A DNA stretch of 5,900 nucleotides, from NCBI GenBank assembly GCA_030691665.1, contig JAUYDU010000188.1, positions 1 to 5,900 on the forward strand, in the 5' to 3' direction. The notes beneath the pieces were generated by a model, which did not search any database, was not told the DNA's origin, and was given only the letters and a program-made list of their open reading frames with translations. This stretch comes from Chloroflexota bacterium (lineage in GTDB: Bacteria > Chloroflexota > Dehalococcoidia > SM23-28-2). Made by a program: the position numbers and the translations under genes. Of this stretch, positions 1 to 5,900 are shown one piece after another. Each line of letters begins with the position of its first letter. Position 1 is the stretch's first letter.

Positions 1-135
1 ACGCCGTTCGCCGGACGGCGCCTCGGGGCTAGGCGCTTCCTCCTGGGGCATGGCCGCAACCGCCTGCCCGCACCAATTGCAGAACTGTGCGTTGGGTGCG
101 AGCTCGCTACCGCAGGAAGAGCAATATTGAGCCAT
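1..135 (-). CDS. Zinc-ribbon domain protein, N-terminal part (runs off the window)
   Basis: This reading frame was found by hand and gives 45 codons with no stop before base 1. It starts MAQYCSSCGSELAPNAQFCN. Cysteines 5, 8, 19 and 22 form two CxxC knuckles, each followed by Gly, which is the classic short zinc ribbon found at the N terminus of many bacterial proteins. From about residue 29 the chain becomes a Pro/Glu/Ala-rich linker (PQEEAPSPEAPSGERR), so a second domain probably follows outside the window. The ATG lies 3 bases after the TPR gene's TGA, behind a strong Shine-Dalgarno sequence inside the last TPR codons, so translation is probably coupled to that gene. Known of the family: such ribbons bind one zinc and often precede FHA, membrane or other domains. 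The actual function cannot be told from this fragment. Confidence 0.85.
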   Translation of the reverse strand, partial: MAQYCSSCGSELAPNAQFCNWCGQAVAAMPQEEAPSPEAPSGERR

Positions 136-138
136 GCT

Positions 139-1566
139 TCACCCTCCTCGTCCGGCCCGCTTCCCTACCTCACTTACTATCAGGGAATAACGGCTCTCCT
201 TCCCGAGGCGCTCCGCCGTTTTCCGCGCCTTGCGCGCCTCCTCTCGACGCCCCAGGGCATCGAGCGCCCTCGCTTTGTTGTACCAGGCCTGGGCATAGTG
301 GGGGTCGACGTCCAAGCGATGCTCGAAGCAGGGCAGGGCCTCCTCATGCCGGAACAGGCAATGCAGCGCTTCCCCCTTGTTGTGCCAGGCCAGAGCATAG
401 CAGGGGTCGATCTCCAGGGCGCGGTCGTAGCAGGCCAGGGCCTCGTCATGACGCCCTAGGTGGAAGAGCGCGTACCCCTTATTGTGCCAGGGGGGAGCGT
501 AGCGAGGGTCGAGCTCCAGAGCCCGCTCGTAACAGGCCAGGGCCCTCTGCCGAGGCTGGTCGCCAGACGCGATTCCCAACATATCGTCCATATCCCTTTG
601 GTCATCCAGCGCGATCCCCATGTTGTTCCACGCCCGGGCGAGGCCTGGGTCCAGTTCGAGGGCTCGCTCAAAGCAGGGCAGGGCCTCCATCAGGGAATCC
701 AAGGAATACACCCTGGTCTCCTCGCGGCAGTGCAGGGGCTCCTGCCGAGGTCTCCACTCCCGCAGTGTTTCTCCCTTGTTGTTCCAAACCTGGGCGAGGC
801 CAGGGTCGAGTTCCAGGGCGCGCTCGCAGCGAGCCAGGGTCTCCTCCCCCCGCAGCCGCTCCGCTTTGTTCCTGGTATCGGCGTCGCGGGGATGGAGCTC
901 CAGCGCGCGCTCGAAGCAGCCCAAGGCCTCTCCCCGACGCCCTAGATGGTCCAGGGTGGTCCCCTTGTCGCGCCAGGCCGGAGCATAATGCGGATCGAGT
1001 TCCAAGGCGCGGTCGAACCAGGCCAGGGCCTCCTCATGCCTCCCTAGGCCGCCCAGCGTGCTCCCCTTGTGACACCAGGCCGGGGCATTGCGGGAATCAA
1101 GCGTCAGCGCACGCTCGAAGCAGGTCAGCGCCTCCTCATGCCGGCCCAGCTTGGCGAGGGCCAGCCCCTTGTGGCACCAGGCCTGGCCGTCGCGGGGATC
1201 GACCTCCAAGACACGCTCGCAGCGGGCGAGGACAGCGCGGACGTCGATCTCCAGGGCGCGCTGGAAGCAGGCCAGGGCCTCCTCAGGCCTCCCCAGCTTG
1301 GCGAGGGACAGCCCCTTGCCGTCCCAGCCCGGCGCATAGAGGGGGTCGATCTCCAGGGCGCGCTCATAGCAGGTCAGAGCCTCCTCATGCCGCCCCAGGT
1401 CGTCCAGCGCGTTCCCCTTGTGACACCAGGCCGGGGCATAGCGGGGGTGGAGCTCCAGGGCGCGCTGGAAGCAGGCCAGGGCCTCCCCACGACGCCCCAG
1501 CTTGGCGAGGCGCAGTCCCTTGCCATCCAAGGCCGGGGCTCTCCACAGACGATTGAAGATGCTCAT
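139..1566 (-). CDS. Tetratricopeptide repeat (TPR) protein, about 11-12 units
   Basis: The 475-residue protein is almost all TPR and has no signal peptide or membrane segment, so it is probably a cytoplasmic protein-binding scaffold. Regular 34-residue units follow the pattern AWCHKGNALDDLGRHEEALT, then CYERALEIDPxYAP. They begin near residues 12, 46, 80, 129, 163, 197, 359, 393 and 427. Irregular units are a helix-B-only half unit at about 110-128 (VLARCERVLEVDP), a degenerate unit at 231-259, and two units with insertions at 260-311 and 312-358. There are 17 cysteines, many at the same helix-B position (ALxCF/Y). The tail after about 457 is basic and unstructured. The ATG has a near-perfect GGAGGT site and lies 26 bases after the Clp stop; the TGA is 3 bases before the zinc-ribbon start. 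A role as partner or adaptor of the adjacent Clp ATPase is inference from position only. Confidence 0.93.
   Translation of the reverse strand: MSIFNRLWRAPALDGKGLRLAKLGRRGEALACFQRALELHPRYAPAWCHKGNALDDLGRHEEALTCYERALEIDPLYAPGWDGKGLSLAKLGRPEEALACFQRALEIDVRAVLARCERVLEVDPRDGQAWCHKGLALAKLGRHEEALTCFERALTLDSRNAPAWCHKGSTLGGLGRHEEALAWFDRALELDPHYAPAWRDKGTTLDHLGRRGEALGCFERALELHPRDADTRNKAERLRGEETLARCERALELDPGLAQVWNNKGETLREWRPRQEPLHCREETRVYSLDSLMEALPCFERALELDPGLARAWNNMGIALDDQRDMDDMLGIASGDQPRQRALACYERALELDPRYAPPWHNKGYALFHLGRHDEALACYDRALEIDPCYALAWHNKGEALHCLFRHEEALPCFEHRLDVDPHYAQAWYNKARALDALGRREEARKARKTAERLGKESRYSLIVSEVGKRAGRGG
143..149 (-). promoter_or_regulatory. Ribosome binding site of the zinc-ribbon gene
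   Basis: GAGGAGG on the minus strand lies 7 bases upstream of the ATG at 135, within the last codons of the TPR gene. Its strength and position decide the start of the zinc-ribbon gene and suggest stop-restart coupling with the TPR gene. Confidence 0.8.
196..1533 (-). repeat. 102-bp tandem coding repeats of the TPR gene
   Basis: The TPR units are repetitive at DNA level too, with a period of 102 bases (34 codons). On the plus strand each unit shows the recurring block gggcctcctcatg, then cgccccag, then ccccttgt, then ccaggcc. Units map at about 1432-1533, 1330-1431, 1183-1329 (one and a half units), 1081-1182, 979-1080, 877-978, 790-876, 634-789, 493-633, 391-492, 289-390 and 196-288. The first and third units share nearly the same text (ctt-ggc-gag core with ccctt-gcc), which suggests internal duplication. 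The array lies in one unbroken reading frame. Confidence 0.85.
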
Positions 1567-1571
1567 CTCCC

Positions 1572-1577
1572 ACCTCC
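1572..1577 (-). promoter_or_regulatory. Ribosome binding site of the TPR gene
   Basis: GGAGGT on the minus strand lies 5 bases upstream of the ATG at 1566, in the 26-base gap after the Clp gene. It is the best Shine-Dalgarno match in the window and fixes the TPR start. Confidence 0.85.
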
Positions 1578-1592
1578 GTTGACGCCTCCCGC

Positions 1593-4049
1593 TCAGATCT
1601 GCCCGATGACGCCAAACCTCCTTCGGAATGTCAGGCCGGACTCTGACGCTGAGACGCGGACCGTTTCTCCCTCCTTGATCGTGCCCTCCAGCACCTCCTC
1701 GGCCAGGGGCTCGGCCAGGAGAGCCTCCACCGCTCGCTCCAGGGACCTGGCGCCGTACTCGTCGCTATGCCCCTCGCGGATCAGGAACTCGCAGGCATCT
1801 TCCTCCAGCACGATGTCGATGCCGATTGGCCTGAGGCGCTCCCGCACCGCAGCCACGAACTTGTCAACTATAGCCCGCAGGCTTTCCTTCTCCAAAGGAT
1901 AGAAGACTAGGACCTTCTGGATACGGTTGAAGAACTCCGGGCTCAGGGCCTGGGCCACAGCGGCAGTGAACCGCTGCCGATACTCACGTTTCTCCCTAGC
2001 GACAGCGAGGTTCTGGGGCTGCTCTCCTCCAGCCCTGAAGCCAATGCGGCGACCACCAAGAGCCGCTCCCCGCGCCCCCAGGTTGGAAGTAAGGATGATG
2101 ATCGCCTCGCTGAAATTGGCCCGACGGCCTTGCCCATCCGTGAGCCGTCCCTCGTCCAGAACCTGCAGCAACACGTTGAGGATGTCAGGATGCGCCTTGT
2201 CGATCTCATCGAACAGGAGGACCGAGTAGGGCTGTCTTCTTACGCGCTCCACGAGCTGCCCCGCATCCTCGTAGCCGAGATAGCCCGGGGGCGCGCCTAT
2301 CAGCTTCGCGACCTCGTGCTTCTCCATATACTCCGACATGTCGAAGCGGATCAGCTTGCTCTCGTCATCGAAGAGAAACTCCGCCAGGGCCTTGGCCAGC
2401 TCTGTCTTGCCCGTCCCCGTGGGACCTACAAACAGGAAAACGCCTCTGGGCCTTCTCCGGTCCCGCAGGCCGAGCTGACCGGCGCGCACAGCCTTGGCCA
2501 CTTCCCTAATCGCCTCATCCTGGCCCATGACTCGACGGCGGAGCGCTTGTTCGAGGCCACGCAGGCGCCGGGCCTCATCCTGGGTGAGCCGCTCCACCGG
2601 CACGCGACACCTCTCCGATACGACCCGGGCAATGTGTGAACGGGCGATGACCCCAGCCCCGGTCTCCAAGCATCCCGTTCGCTCCTCCGGGGTTCGTGTT
2701 TCGTGACCTCTGGTCGGCGCGGCTCTTTGGCCGCCAGCGAGCGTAGGAAGCCGGCCCTGGGCGCATGCCTGGTCGAGCAGGTCCAGGGCCTTGTCGGGCA
2801 GACGATGATCGGGGAGGTAGCGCATCGACAGATCCACAGCGGCCTCAATTCCCTCGGGCAGGATCGACACCCCGTGGTGGCCCTCGTACTCAGCACGGAG
2901 CCCTTCCAGGATCTCGATGGCCTCTTCTCGAGTCGGCTCATCTACCCAGACCACCTGGAACCGCCTCTCGAGGGCAGAGTCCTTCTCAATGTACTTGCGG
3001 TATTCCTCGGTGGTTGTGGCGCCGATGACCCGTATCTCGCCCCGGCTGAGAGGGGGCTTCAGGATGTCGGCCGCGTCCATCGCGGCCCCCTCGCCTCTTC
3101 CCGCGCCAACCAACGTGTGCATCTCGTCGATAAACAGAACCAGCTTCGGGTCTGAGCTGGCTTCCCGGATGACTTCCTGCATCCTCTCCTCGAACTCGCC
3201 CCGGTACTTTGCGCCGGAGATGAGGGCCGCGAGAGAGATCTCGACAATGCGCAGTCCTTCGAGGCGGGCATCAGGCGCACCACCTAGAAGACGTTGGCCA
3301 AAGCCTTCTACGATGCATGTCTTGCCCACTCCTCGGTCGCCCACGAGGAGAACATTGTTCTTGCGTTTCTGAGTCAGGATCTGGCCGATGCGCCGCATCT
3401 CATCCTGCCTGCCCACCACGGTGCTCAGCCTGCCCTGCCTGGCTAGTGCGGTGACGTCCCGCCCATAACGATCCAGCCAGGGCGTCCTGAGCCGCTGTTC
3501 GCTACTGACCTCGCCCGCCGGGGAAACAGGACCGGCTTCTGGAGCGGCCTCGGCCAGGTGCGCCTGCGTCGCCGTCCTTAGAACCTGTATGTCTATCCCT
3601 TGGGCCGAAACGGCAGCCTCCATCTCGCGGTTGCCCCTGTGGATCAGGCCTGCCAGTAGGTGGAGAGGTTGAAGGGTGTCCTGTCCCCACATGCCGGCCA
3701 GCCGCTCCGCCTCCCCGAAGAGTCGGCGGCATTCGTCACTTCGATGCATGACTTCGCCGCGCGTCTCGCCACCGCCGGAGCCCAAGAGTGACCTCATCTG
3801 ACGCCGTGCCTTAACCCAGTCAAGACCTACTTCGGCGAATGTGGCACGCACCGCCTGGACCTCACCGATGGCCCTTTCCAGTCTCTGCTGGAGACCTCGC
3901 CTCTCCTCCCTTTCGGTAAGCTCCACATCGGGAACTTTGCAGAGCGCTACGGCGATGTGGCCTTCCTCGATGAACGAGTACTTGGCCCCTTCCGCTTCGT
4001 GCGCTGCTATCTGCCACACCACTAGGGTCGCATCAGATTCGCGAGCCAT
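1593..4049 (-). CDS. Clp-family AAA+ unfoldase, ClpA/ClpC-like, two ATPase domains
   Basis: The 818-residue protein is a hexameric ATP-driven unfoldase of the Hsp100/Clp type. Residues 1-165 form a divergent Clp N-domain, with a second repeat near 102-165 (LFGEAERLAG, LQPLHLLAGLI). ATPase domain 1 has Walker A GDRGVGKT (237-244), pore loop KYRG (281-284), Walker B LFIDE (305-309) and Arg finger ERRF (361-364). Residues 429-470 are a short Gly/Arg/Thr-rich linker, not a coiled-coil M-domain. ATPase domain 2 has Walker A GPTGTGKT (542-549), pore loop GYLGY (589-593), Walker B LLFDE (611-615), sensor N656, Arg finger FFNRI (706-710) and sensor 2 GARS (766-769). Both ATP sites look intact. IGF at 669-671 sits where ClpA/ClpC carry the ClpP-docking loop; ClpB and ClpV lack it. 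The start is secure: the 11 codons between the PP2C stop and this ATG, in the same frame, contain no start codon. The Shine-Dalgarno is weak (GGTGG). Confidence 0.94.
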   Translation of the reverse strand: MARESDATLVVWQIAAHEAEGAKYSFIEEGHIAVALCKVPDVELTEREERRGLQQRLERAIGEVQAVRATFAEVGLDWVKARRQMRSLLGSGGGETRGEVMHRSDECRRLFGEAERLAGMWGQDTLQPLHLLAGLIHRGNREMEAAVSAQGIDIQVLRTATQAHLAEAAPEAGPVSPAGEVSSEQRLRTPWLDRYGRDVTALARQGRLSTVVGRQDEMRRIGQILTQKRKNNVLLVGDRGVGKTCIVEGFGQRLLGGAPDARLEGLRIVEISLAALISGAKYRGEFEERMQEVIREASSDPKLVLFIDEMHTLVGAGRGEGAAMDAADILKPPLSRGEIRVIGATTTEEYRKYIEKDSALERRFQVVWVDEPTREEAIEILEGLRAEYEGHHGVSILPEGIEAAVDLSMRYLPDHRLPDKALDLLDQACAQGRLPTLAGGQRAAPTRGHETRTPEERTGCLETGAGVIARSHIARVVSERCRVPVERLTQDEARRLRGLEQALRRRVMGQDEAIREVAKAVRAGQLGLRDRRRPRGVFLFVGPTGTGKTELAKALAEFLFDDESKLIRFDMSEYMEKHEVAKLIGAPPGYLGYEDAGQLVERVRRQPYSVLLFDEIDKAHPDILNVLLQVLDEGRLTDGQGRRANFSEAIIILTSNLGARGAALGGRRIGFRAGGEQPQNLAVAREKREYRQRFTAAVAQALSPEFFNRIQKVLVFYPLEKESLRAIVDKFVAAVRERLRPIGIDIVLEEDACEFLIREGHSDEYGARSLERAVEALLAEPLAEEVLEGTIKEGETVRVSASESGLTFRRRFGVIGQI

Positions 4050-4082
4050 CGGCCACCGCGCCTTCGGTTTCGCGCCCCTATG

Positions 4083-4856
4083 TCAGAAGTCCTCATCCTC
4101 GCGCAGGCAGCGAATCACTATGGCGGTGATGTTGTCCCTGCCCCCCGCTCGGTTGGCGGTTGATACCAGGGCGCCCACAACCTGTTCAGGGTCTTTTCCC
4201 AGTCGGATTATCTCCGCAATCCGGTCGTCTGTCAGCATCTCCCATAGTCCGTCACTGCACAGCACCAGCCAGTCCCCTGCCCGGAGAGAGGTGACAGTGA
4301 AATCGGGCTTCAGTTCTTCATGAAGGCCTGCAGCCTTCGTGATCAAGTTCCGCATTGGGTGCAGTCGTGCCTGCTCGACGGTAAGGTGCCCTCGAGTCAC
4401 GAGGAGAGCCACGCGTGAGTGATCAATGGTCAGCGCCTCCAGCTTCCCGTCGCGGAACCGGTAGGCCCTCGAGTCCCCGGCGTGGATAGCATATAGGCTA
4501 TGTCCAGAGAGGAGGGCGACGAGCAGTGTGCACCCCATCCCGTCAAGTTCCTCACTGGTGGTTGCCGCCTGCAGTATGGCCCGATTGGCTGCCTCGGCGG
4601 CATTCACCAACACTCCTCGAGCTTCACGTCGACGGTCGACTTCGCATGCGAGCCCGGCAATCGCTTCCAGGACATCCTGGCTCAAATAGTCCCCCACTAC
4701 CGTCACTGCCAGCCGGCTCGCCGTGTCGCCGCCCTTGTGGCCTCCGACGCCATCAGCGATGACGTAGAGGCCCCGCAGAGCATCAACAAGAAAATGGTCC
4801 TCATTGACTTGGCGCTGGCGACCAACGTCTGTGAGCCCGGCTGCCGATACCTCCAC
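4083..4856 (-). CDS. PP2C-type Ser/Thr protein phosphatase (PPM family)
   Basis: The 257-residue protein is a stand-alone cytosolic PPM/PP2C phosphatase, which removes phosphate from Ser/Thr using two or three Mn/Mg ions. All family motifs are present: RQVNEDHF (15-22, metal ligand D20), ADGVGGHKGG (34-43, D35), GCTLLVALL (108-116), HAGDSRAY (125-132), DHSRVALLV (145-153), LCSDGLWEML (199-208, D202) and GRDNITAIVI (239-248, D241). The metal-binding Asp residues are all kept, so it should be active. It is the length of the minimal bacterial catalytic domain, with no membrane helix. The start is GTG, one base inside the TAG that ends the upstream TPR frame (TAGTG), behind a purine-rich Shine-Dalgarno; the N-terminal motif leaves no room for a later start. 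The Clp gene follows after 33 bases in the same frame. A matching kinase is not in the window. Confidence 0.96.
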   Translation of the reverse strand: MEVSAAGLTDVGRQRQVNEDHFLVDALRGLYVIADGVGGHKGGDTASRLAVTVVGDYLSQDVLEAIAGLACEVDRRREARGVLVNAAEAANRAILQAATTSEELDGMGCTLLVALLSGHSLYAIHAGDSRAYRFRDGKLEALTIDHSRVALLVTRGHLTVEQARLHPMRNLITKAAGLHEELKPDFTVTSLRAGDWLVLCSDGLWEMLTDDRIAEIIRLGKDPEQVVGALVSTANRAGGRDNITAIVIRCLREDEDF

Positions 4857-4861
4857 TACGT

Positions 4862-4876
4862 TCCTTCCTCTCCTTC
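4862..4876 (-). promoter_or_regulatory. Ribosome binding site of the PP2C gene
   Basis: GAAGGAGAGGAAGGA on the minus strand offers two overlapping Shine-Dalgarno cores, AAGGAG and AAGGA, the latter 5 bases before the GTG at 4856. It supports the GTG start. It also lies inside the TPR-frame fragment, giving that fragment its Glu/Gly-rich last codons. Confidence 0.75.
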
Positions 4877-4935
4877 TTCATCCCGCCCAGATTGCCGGAC
4901 CAGAGTCTGTCGGCCTCCGGGGAGCTTTGCTACCT

Positions 4936-5900
4936 TCAGATCGGGGGCGGCCTCCCATGGCCGTTGGTAGGAGGCGAGGGCTTCCTCATGACGCCCCAGG
5001 TCATCCAGCACGCCCCCCCTGATGTGCCAGACGGCGGCACAGTCGTGGGGACCTCTATCGTAGGACTAGAGACCAGTGTCGGCATCTGTACCGTGGCGAT
5101 GGAGGCTGGTGTGGGTAAGGAGGAAACAGTAGGTTGCTCCGGCAATTCGGGCATGTCGACTGGTCGTACCCCAGTGGTCGGGCCAGGGAGCGCCAAGGGA
5201 CGGGGCGCTCCCCAAGCTGGAACGGAGTCTTTCGCCGCGTCGTCTGTTAGTCTGGTCACTTCGCTGCCATCGCTTCGCATGATGTAGATTTCGAAGTTAC
5301 CGTCCCTGTCACTTGCGAAGGCTATCCAGCGGCCGTCGGGCGACCAGGCGGGCTCTATGTCGGTGGCTGGACTACCGGTAAGGTTCATGTCGTCGGAGCC
5401 ATCGGCGTTGACGACATAGACCTCATGGTTGTCTTGGCGCACTGAGCGGTAGGCAATGCGCCGATCAAGTGGGGACCAGGCCGGCTCGACATGATAGGCG
5501 TCAGGATCGGCCTTCACTACAGTCAGGTTCAAGCCGTCGGCATCAACGATACAGATTTGGCCAGAACCTTGGCTGATGCTGGCTGTATAGAATGTCAGCT
5601 GCGTACCGTCGGGAGACCAGCCTCCCAGGAAACCGCCGGCTTTGCAGGGTGCGGCGGTGGACTCTGGCTCCATTTCGGTTAGCTGCCGTGTCGCGCTGCC
5701 ATCGCTGTTCATGACCATGATTTCGCCGAGACGGCTGAAAGCGATGCGTTCGCCTTCGGGAGACCAGCGAGGGCTGAGTTCGTCCACTGGGCTGGCGGTC
5801 AGCCTGGTGGCCTCGCTTCCATCGGCATTGGCGATGTAGATGTCGAAGTTCCCGTTGCGATCGGAAGCCCAGGCGATCCTCTGGCCATCGGGGGACCACG
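4936..5900 (-). CDS. PD40/TolB-like beta-propeller protein, 3' part (5' end outside window)
   Basis: Read from 5898, the frame gives 320 residues and is open at the window edge. Five blade signatures are seen: WSPDGQRIAW (1), WSPEGERIAF (45), WSPDGTQLTF (94), WSPLDRRIAY (141) and WSPDGRWIAF (185), with a sixth partial PAW at 228-229. Between them are strands such as GNFDIYIANADGS and RLT. This is the PD40 repeat of TolB-type propellers, which usually bind proteins or peptides. A GTG at 5787 is not the start, because a complete blade motif precedes it in frame. Residues 235-291 are a Pro/Thr/Ser-rich linker (PTPASIATVQMPT). The final 25 or so residues (GACWMTWGVMRKPSPP) look like an out-of-frame reading of TPR DNA, so the true end may be the TAG at 4856. 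No membrane segment is visible. In some bacteria such propellers are C-terminal to Ser/Thr kinases; whether this one is cannot be seen here. Confidence 0.88.
   Translation of the reverse strand, partial: WSPDGQRIAWASDRNGNFDIYIANADGSEATRLTASPVDELSPRWSPEGERIAFSRLGEIMVMNSDGSATRQLTEMEPESTAAPCKAGGFLGGWSPDGTQLTFYTASISQGSGQICIVDADGLNLTVVKADPDAYHVEPAWSPLDRRIAYRSVRQDNHEVYVVNADGSDDMNLTGSPATDIEPAWSPDGRWIAFASDRDGNFEIYIMRSDGSEVTRLTDDAAKDSVPAWGAPRPLALPGPTTGVRPVDMPELPEQPTVSSLPTPASIATVQMPTLVSSPTIEVPTTVPPSGTSGGACWMTWGVMRKPSPPTNGHGRPPPI
5013..5019 (-). other. G7 homopolymer at the propeller/TPR frame junction
   Basis: A run of seven G on the minus strand sits where the propeller frame (TCA GGG GGG GCG) and the TPR frame (AGG GGG GGC GTG) cross. 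One extra G, or a -1 slip, would join the propeller and its linker to the TPR unit and carry translation to the TAGTG overlap with the phosphatase gene. The frames could also switch anywhere between here and 5065. Confidence 0.5.

Larger units (their letters stand above)
4856..5065 (-). pseudogene. TPR-coding fragment in the -1 frame of the propeller gene's 3' end
   Basis: This frame gives 69 codons between an in-frame TAG at 5066-5068 and a TAG at 4856-4858. Its middle is a clear TPR unit, VWHIRGGVLDDL then GRHEEALASYQR (about 4960-5032). It matches the first units of the downstream TPR protein (AWCHKGNALDDL, GRHEEALTCYER) at both protein and DNA level: 4981-5012 and 1380-1411 agree at 28 of 32 bases. 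A charged tail follows (GRDEEGEEGT). The stop overlaps the PP2C GTG by one base, the usual arrangement of a translated, coupled upstream gene. No start codon or Shine-Dalgarno of its own is evident. It is either a remnant of a disrupted TPR gene or the true C terminus of the propeller protein, reached by a frameshift or hidden by a sequencing error. Confidence 0.7.

Noticed and set aside
2..20. Inverted repeat CGCCGT / ACGGCG with a 7-base loop
   Set aside because: It lies inside the zinc-ribbon coding frame, the stem is only 6 bases and there is no U-run on either side, so it is not a convincing terminator or operator.
196..1533. Regular repeats that could suggest a CRISPR or satellite array
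   Set aside because: The period is 34 codons, the repeats diverge at silent and coding sites within one open frame, and there are no short identical repeats with unique spacers.
87..1556. A 489-codon open frame on the plus strand opposite the TPR gene
   Set aside because: Its product is a Pro/Arg/Ser/Gly-rich repeat with no domain, as expected for the complement of a GC-rich 102-bp repeat. The minus-strand TPR frame explains the same bases fully.
1069..1902. Plus-strand open frames across the TPR/Clp boundary and inside the Clp and PP2C genes
   Set aside because: They lie opposite clearly homologous genes, have no good ribosome sites and show no recognisable domains.
1593..4049. Naming the ATPase ClpB or ClpV
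   Set aside because: There is no long coiled-coil M-domain, and an IGF tripeptide is present at the ClpP-loop position. Without a phylogeny I also avoid the symbols clpA and clpC.
5785..5787. GTG as the start of the propeller gene
   Set aside because: A full PD40 blade (WSPDGQRIAW to GSEATRLTASP) is encoded in frame upstream and runs to the window edge.

Overview
The window is GC-rich and compactly bacterial. Every supported gene lies on the minus strand, so transcription runs from base 5900 towards base 1. Nothing in it fixes the taxon. The mix of PD40 propeller, PP2C phosphatase, Clp ATPase, long TPR protein and zinc-ribbon protein in a high-GC genome would suit Chloroflexota or a similar environmental lineage, but that is a weak inference.

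In transcription order: (1) 5900-4936, the 3' part of a gene for a TolB-like PD40 beta-propeller protein with a Pro/Thr/Ser-rich tail, its 5' end outside the window; (2) overlapping its 3' end in the -1 frame, 5065-4856, a TPR-coding fragment whose stop codon shares one base with the next start (TAGTG); (3) 4856-4083, a complete PP2C-type Ser/Thr phosphatase; (4) 4049-1593, a two-AAA+-domain Clp unfoldase without a coiled-coil middle domain and with an IGF tripeptide where ClpA/ClpC proteins carry their ClpP-docking loop; (5) 1566-139, a protein made almost entirely of TPR units encoded by ~102-bp DNA repeats; (6) 135-1, the first 45 codons of a zinc-ribbon protein that continues past the window edge.

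The intergenic gaps are a 1-base overlap, 33, 26 and 3 bases. No terminator- or promoter-like element separates the genes, so the cluster reads as one operon entering from the right and leaving on the left. There is no gene-free stretch longer than 33 bases.

A plausible joint role, inferred only from domain content, is a phosphorylation-controlled protein quality-control or remodelling module. The phosphatase would set the state of a substrate or adaptor, the TPR and zinc-ribbon proteins would supply protein-binding surfaces, and the Clp ATPase would unfold the target, perhaps for ClpP. The partner kinase, if any, would lie outside the window.

The most unusual signal is the junction at 4856-5065. 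There the propeller gene reads out of frame through a relic, or a frameshifted domain, of the same TPR family that is encoded 3.4 kb downstream.
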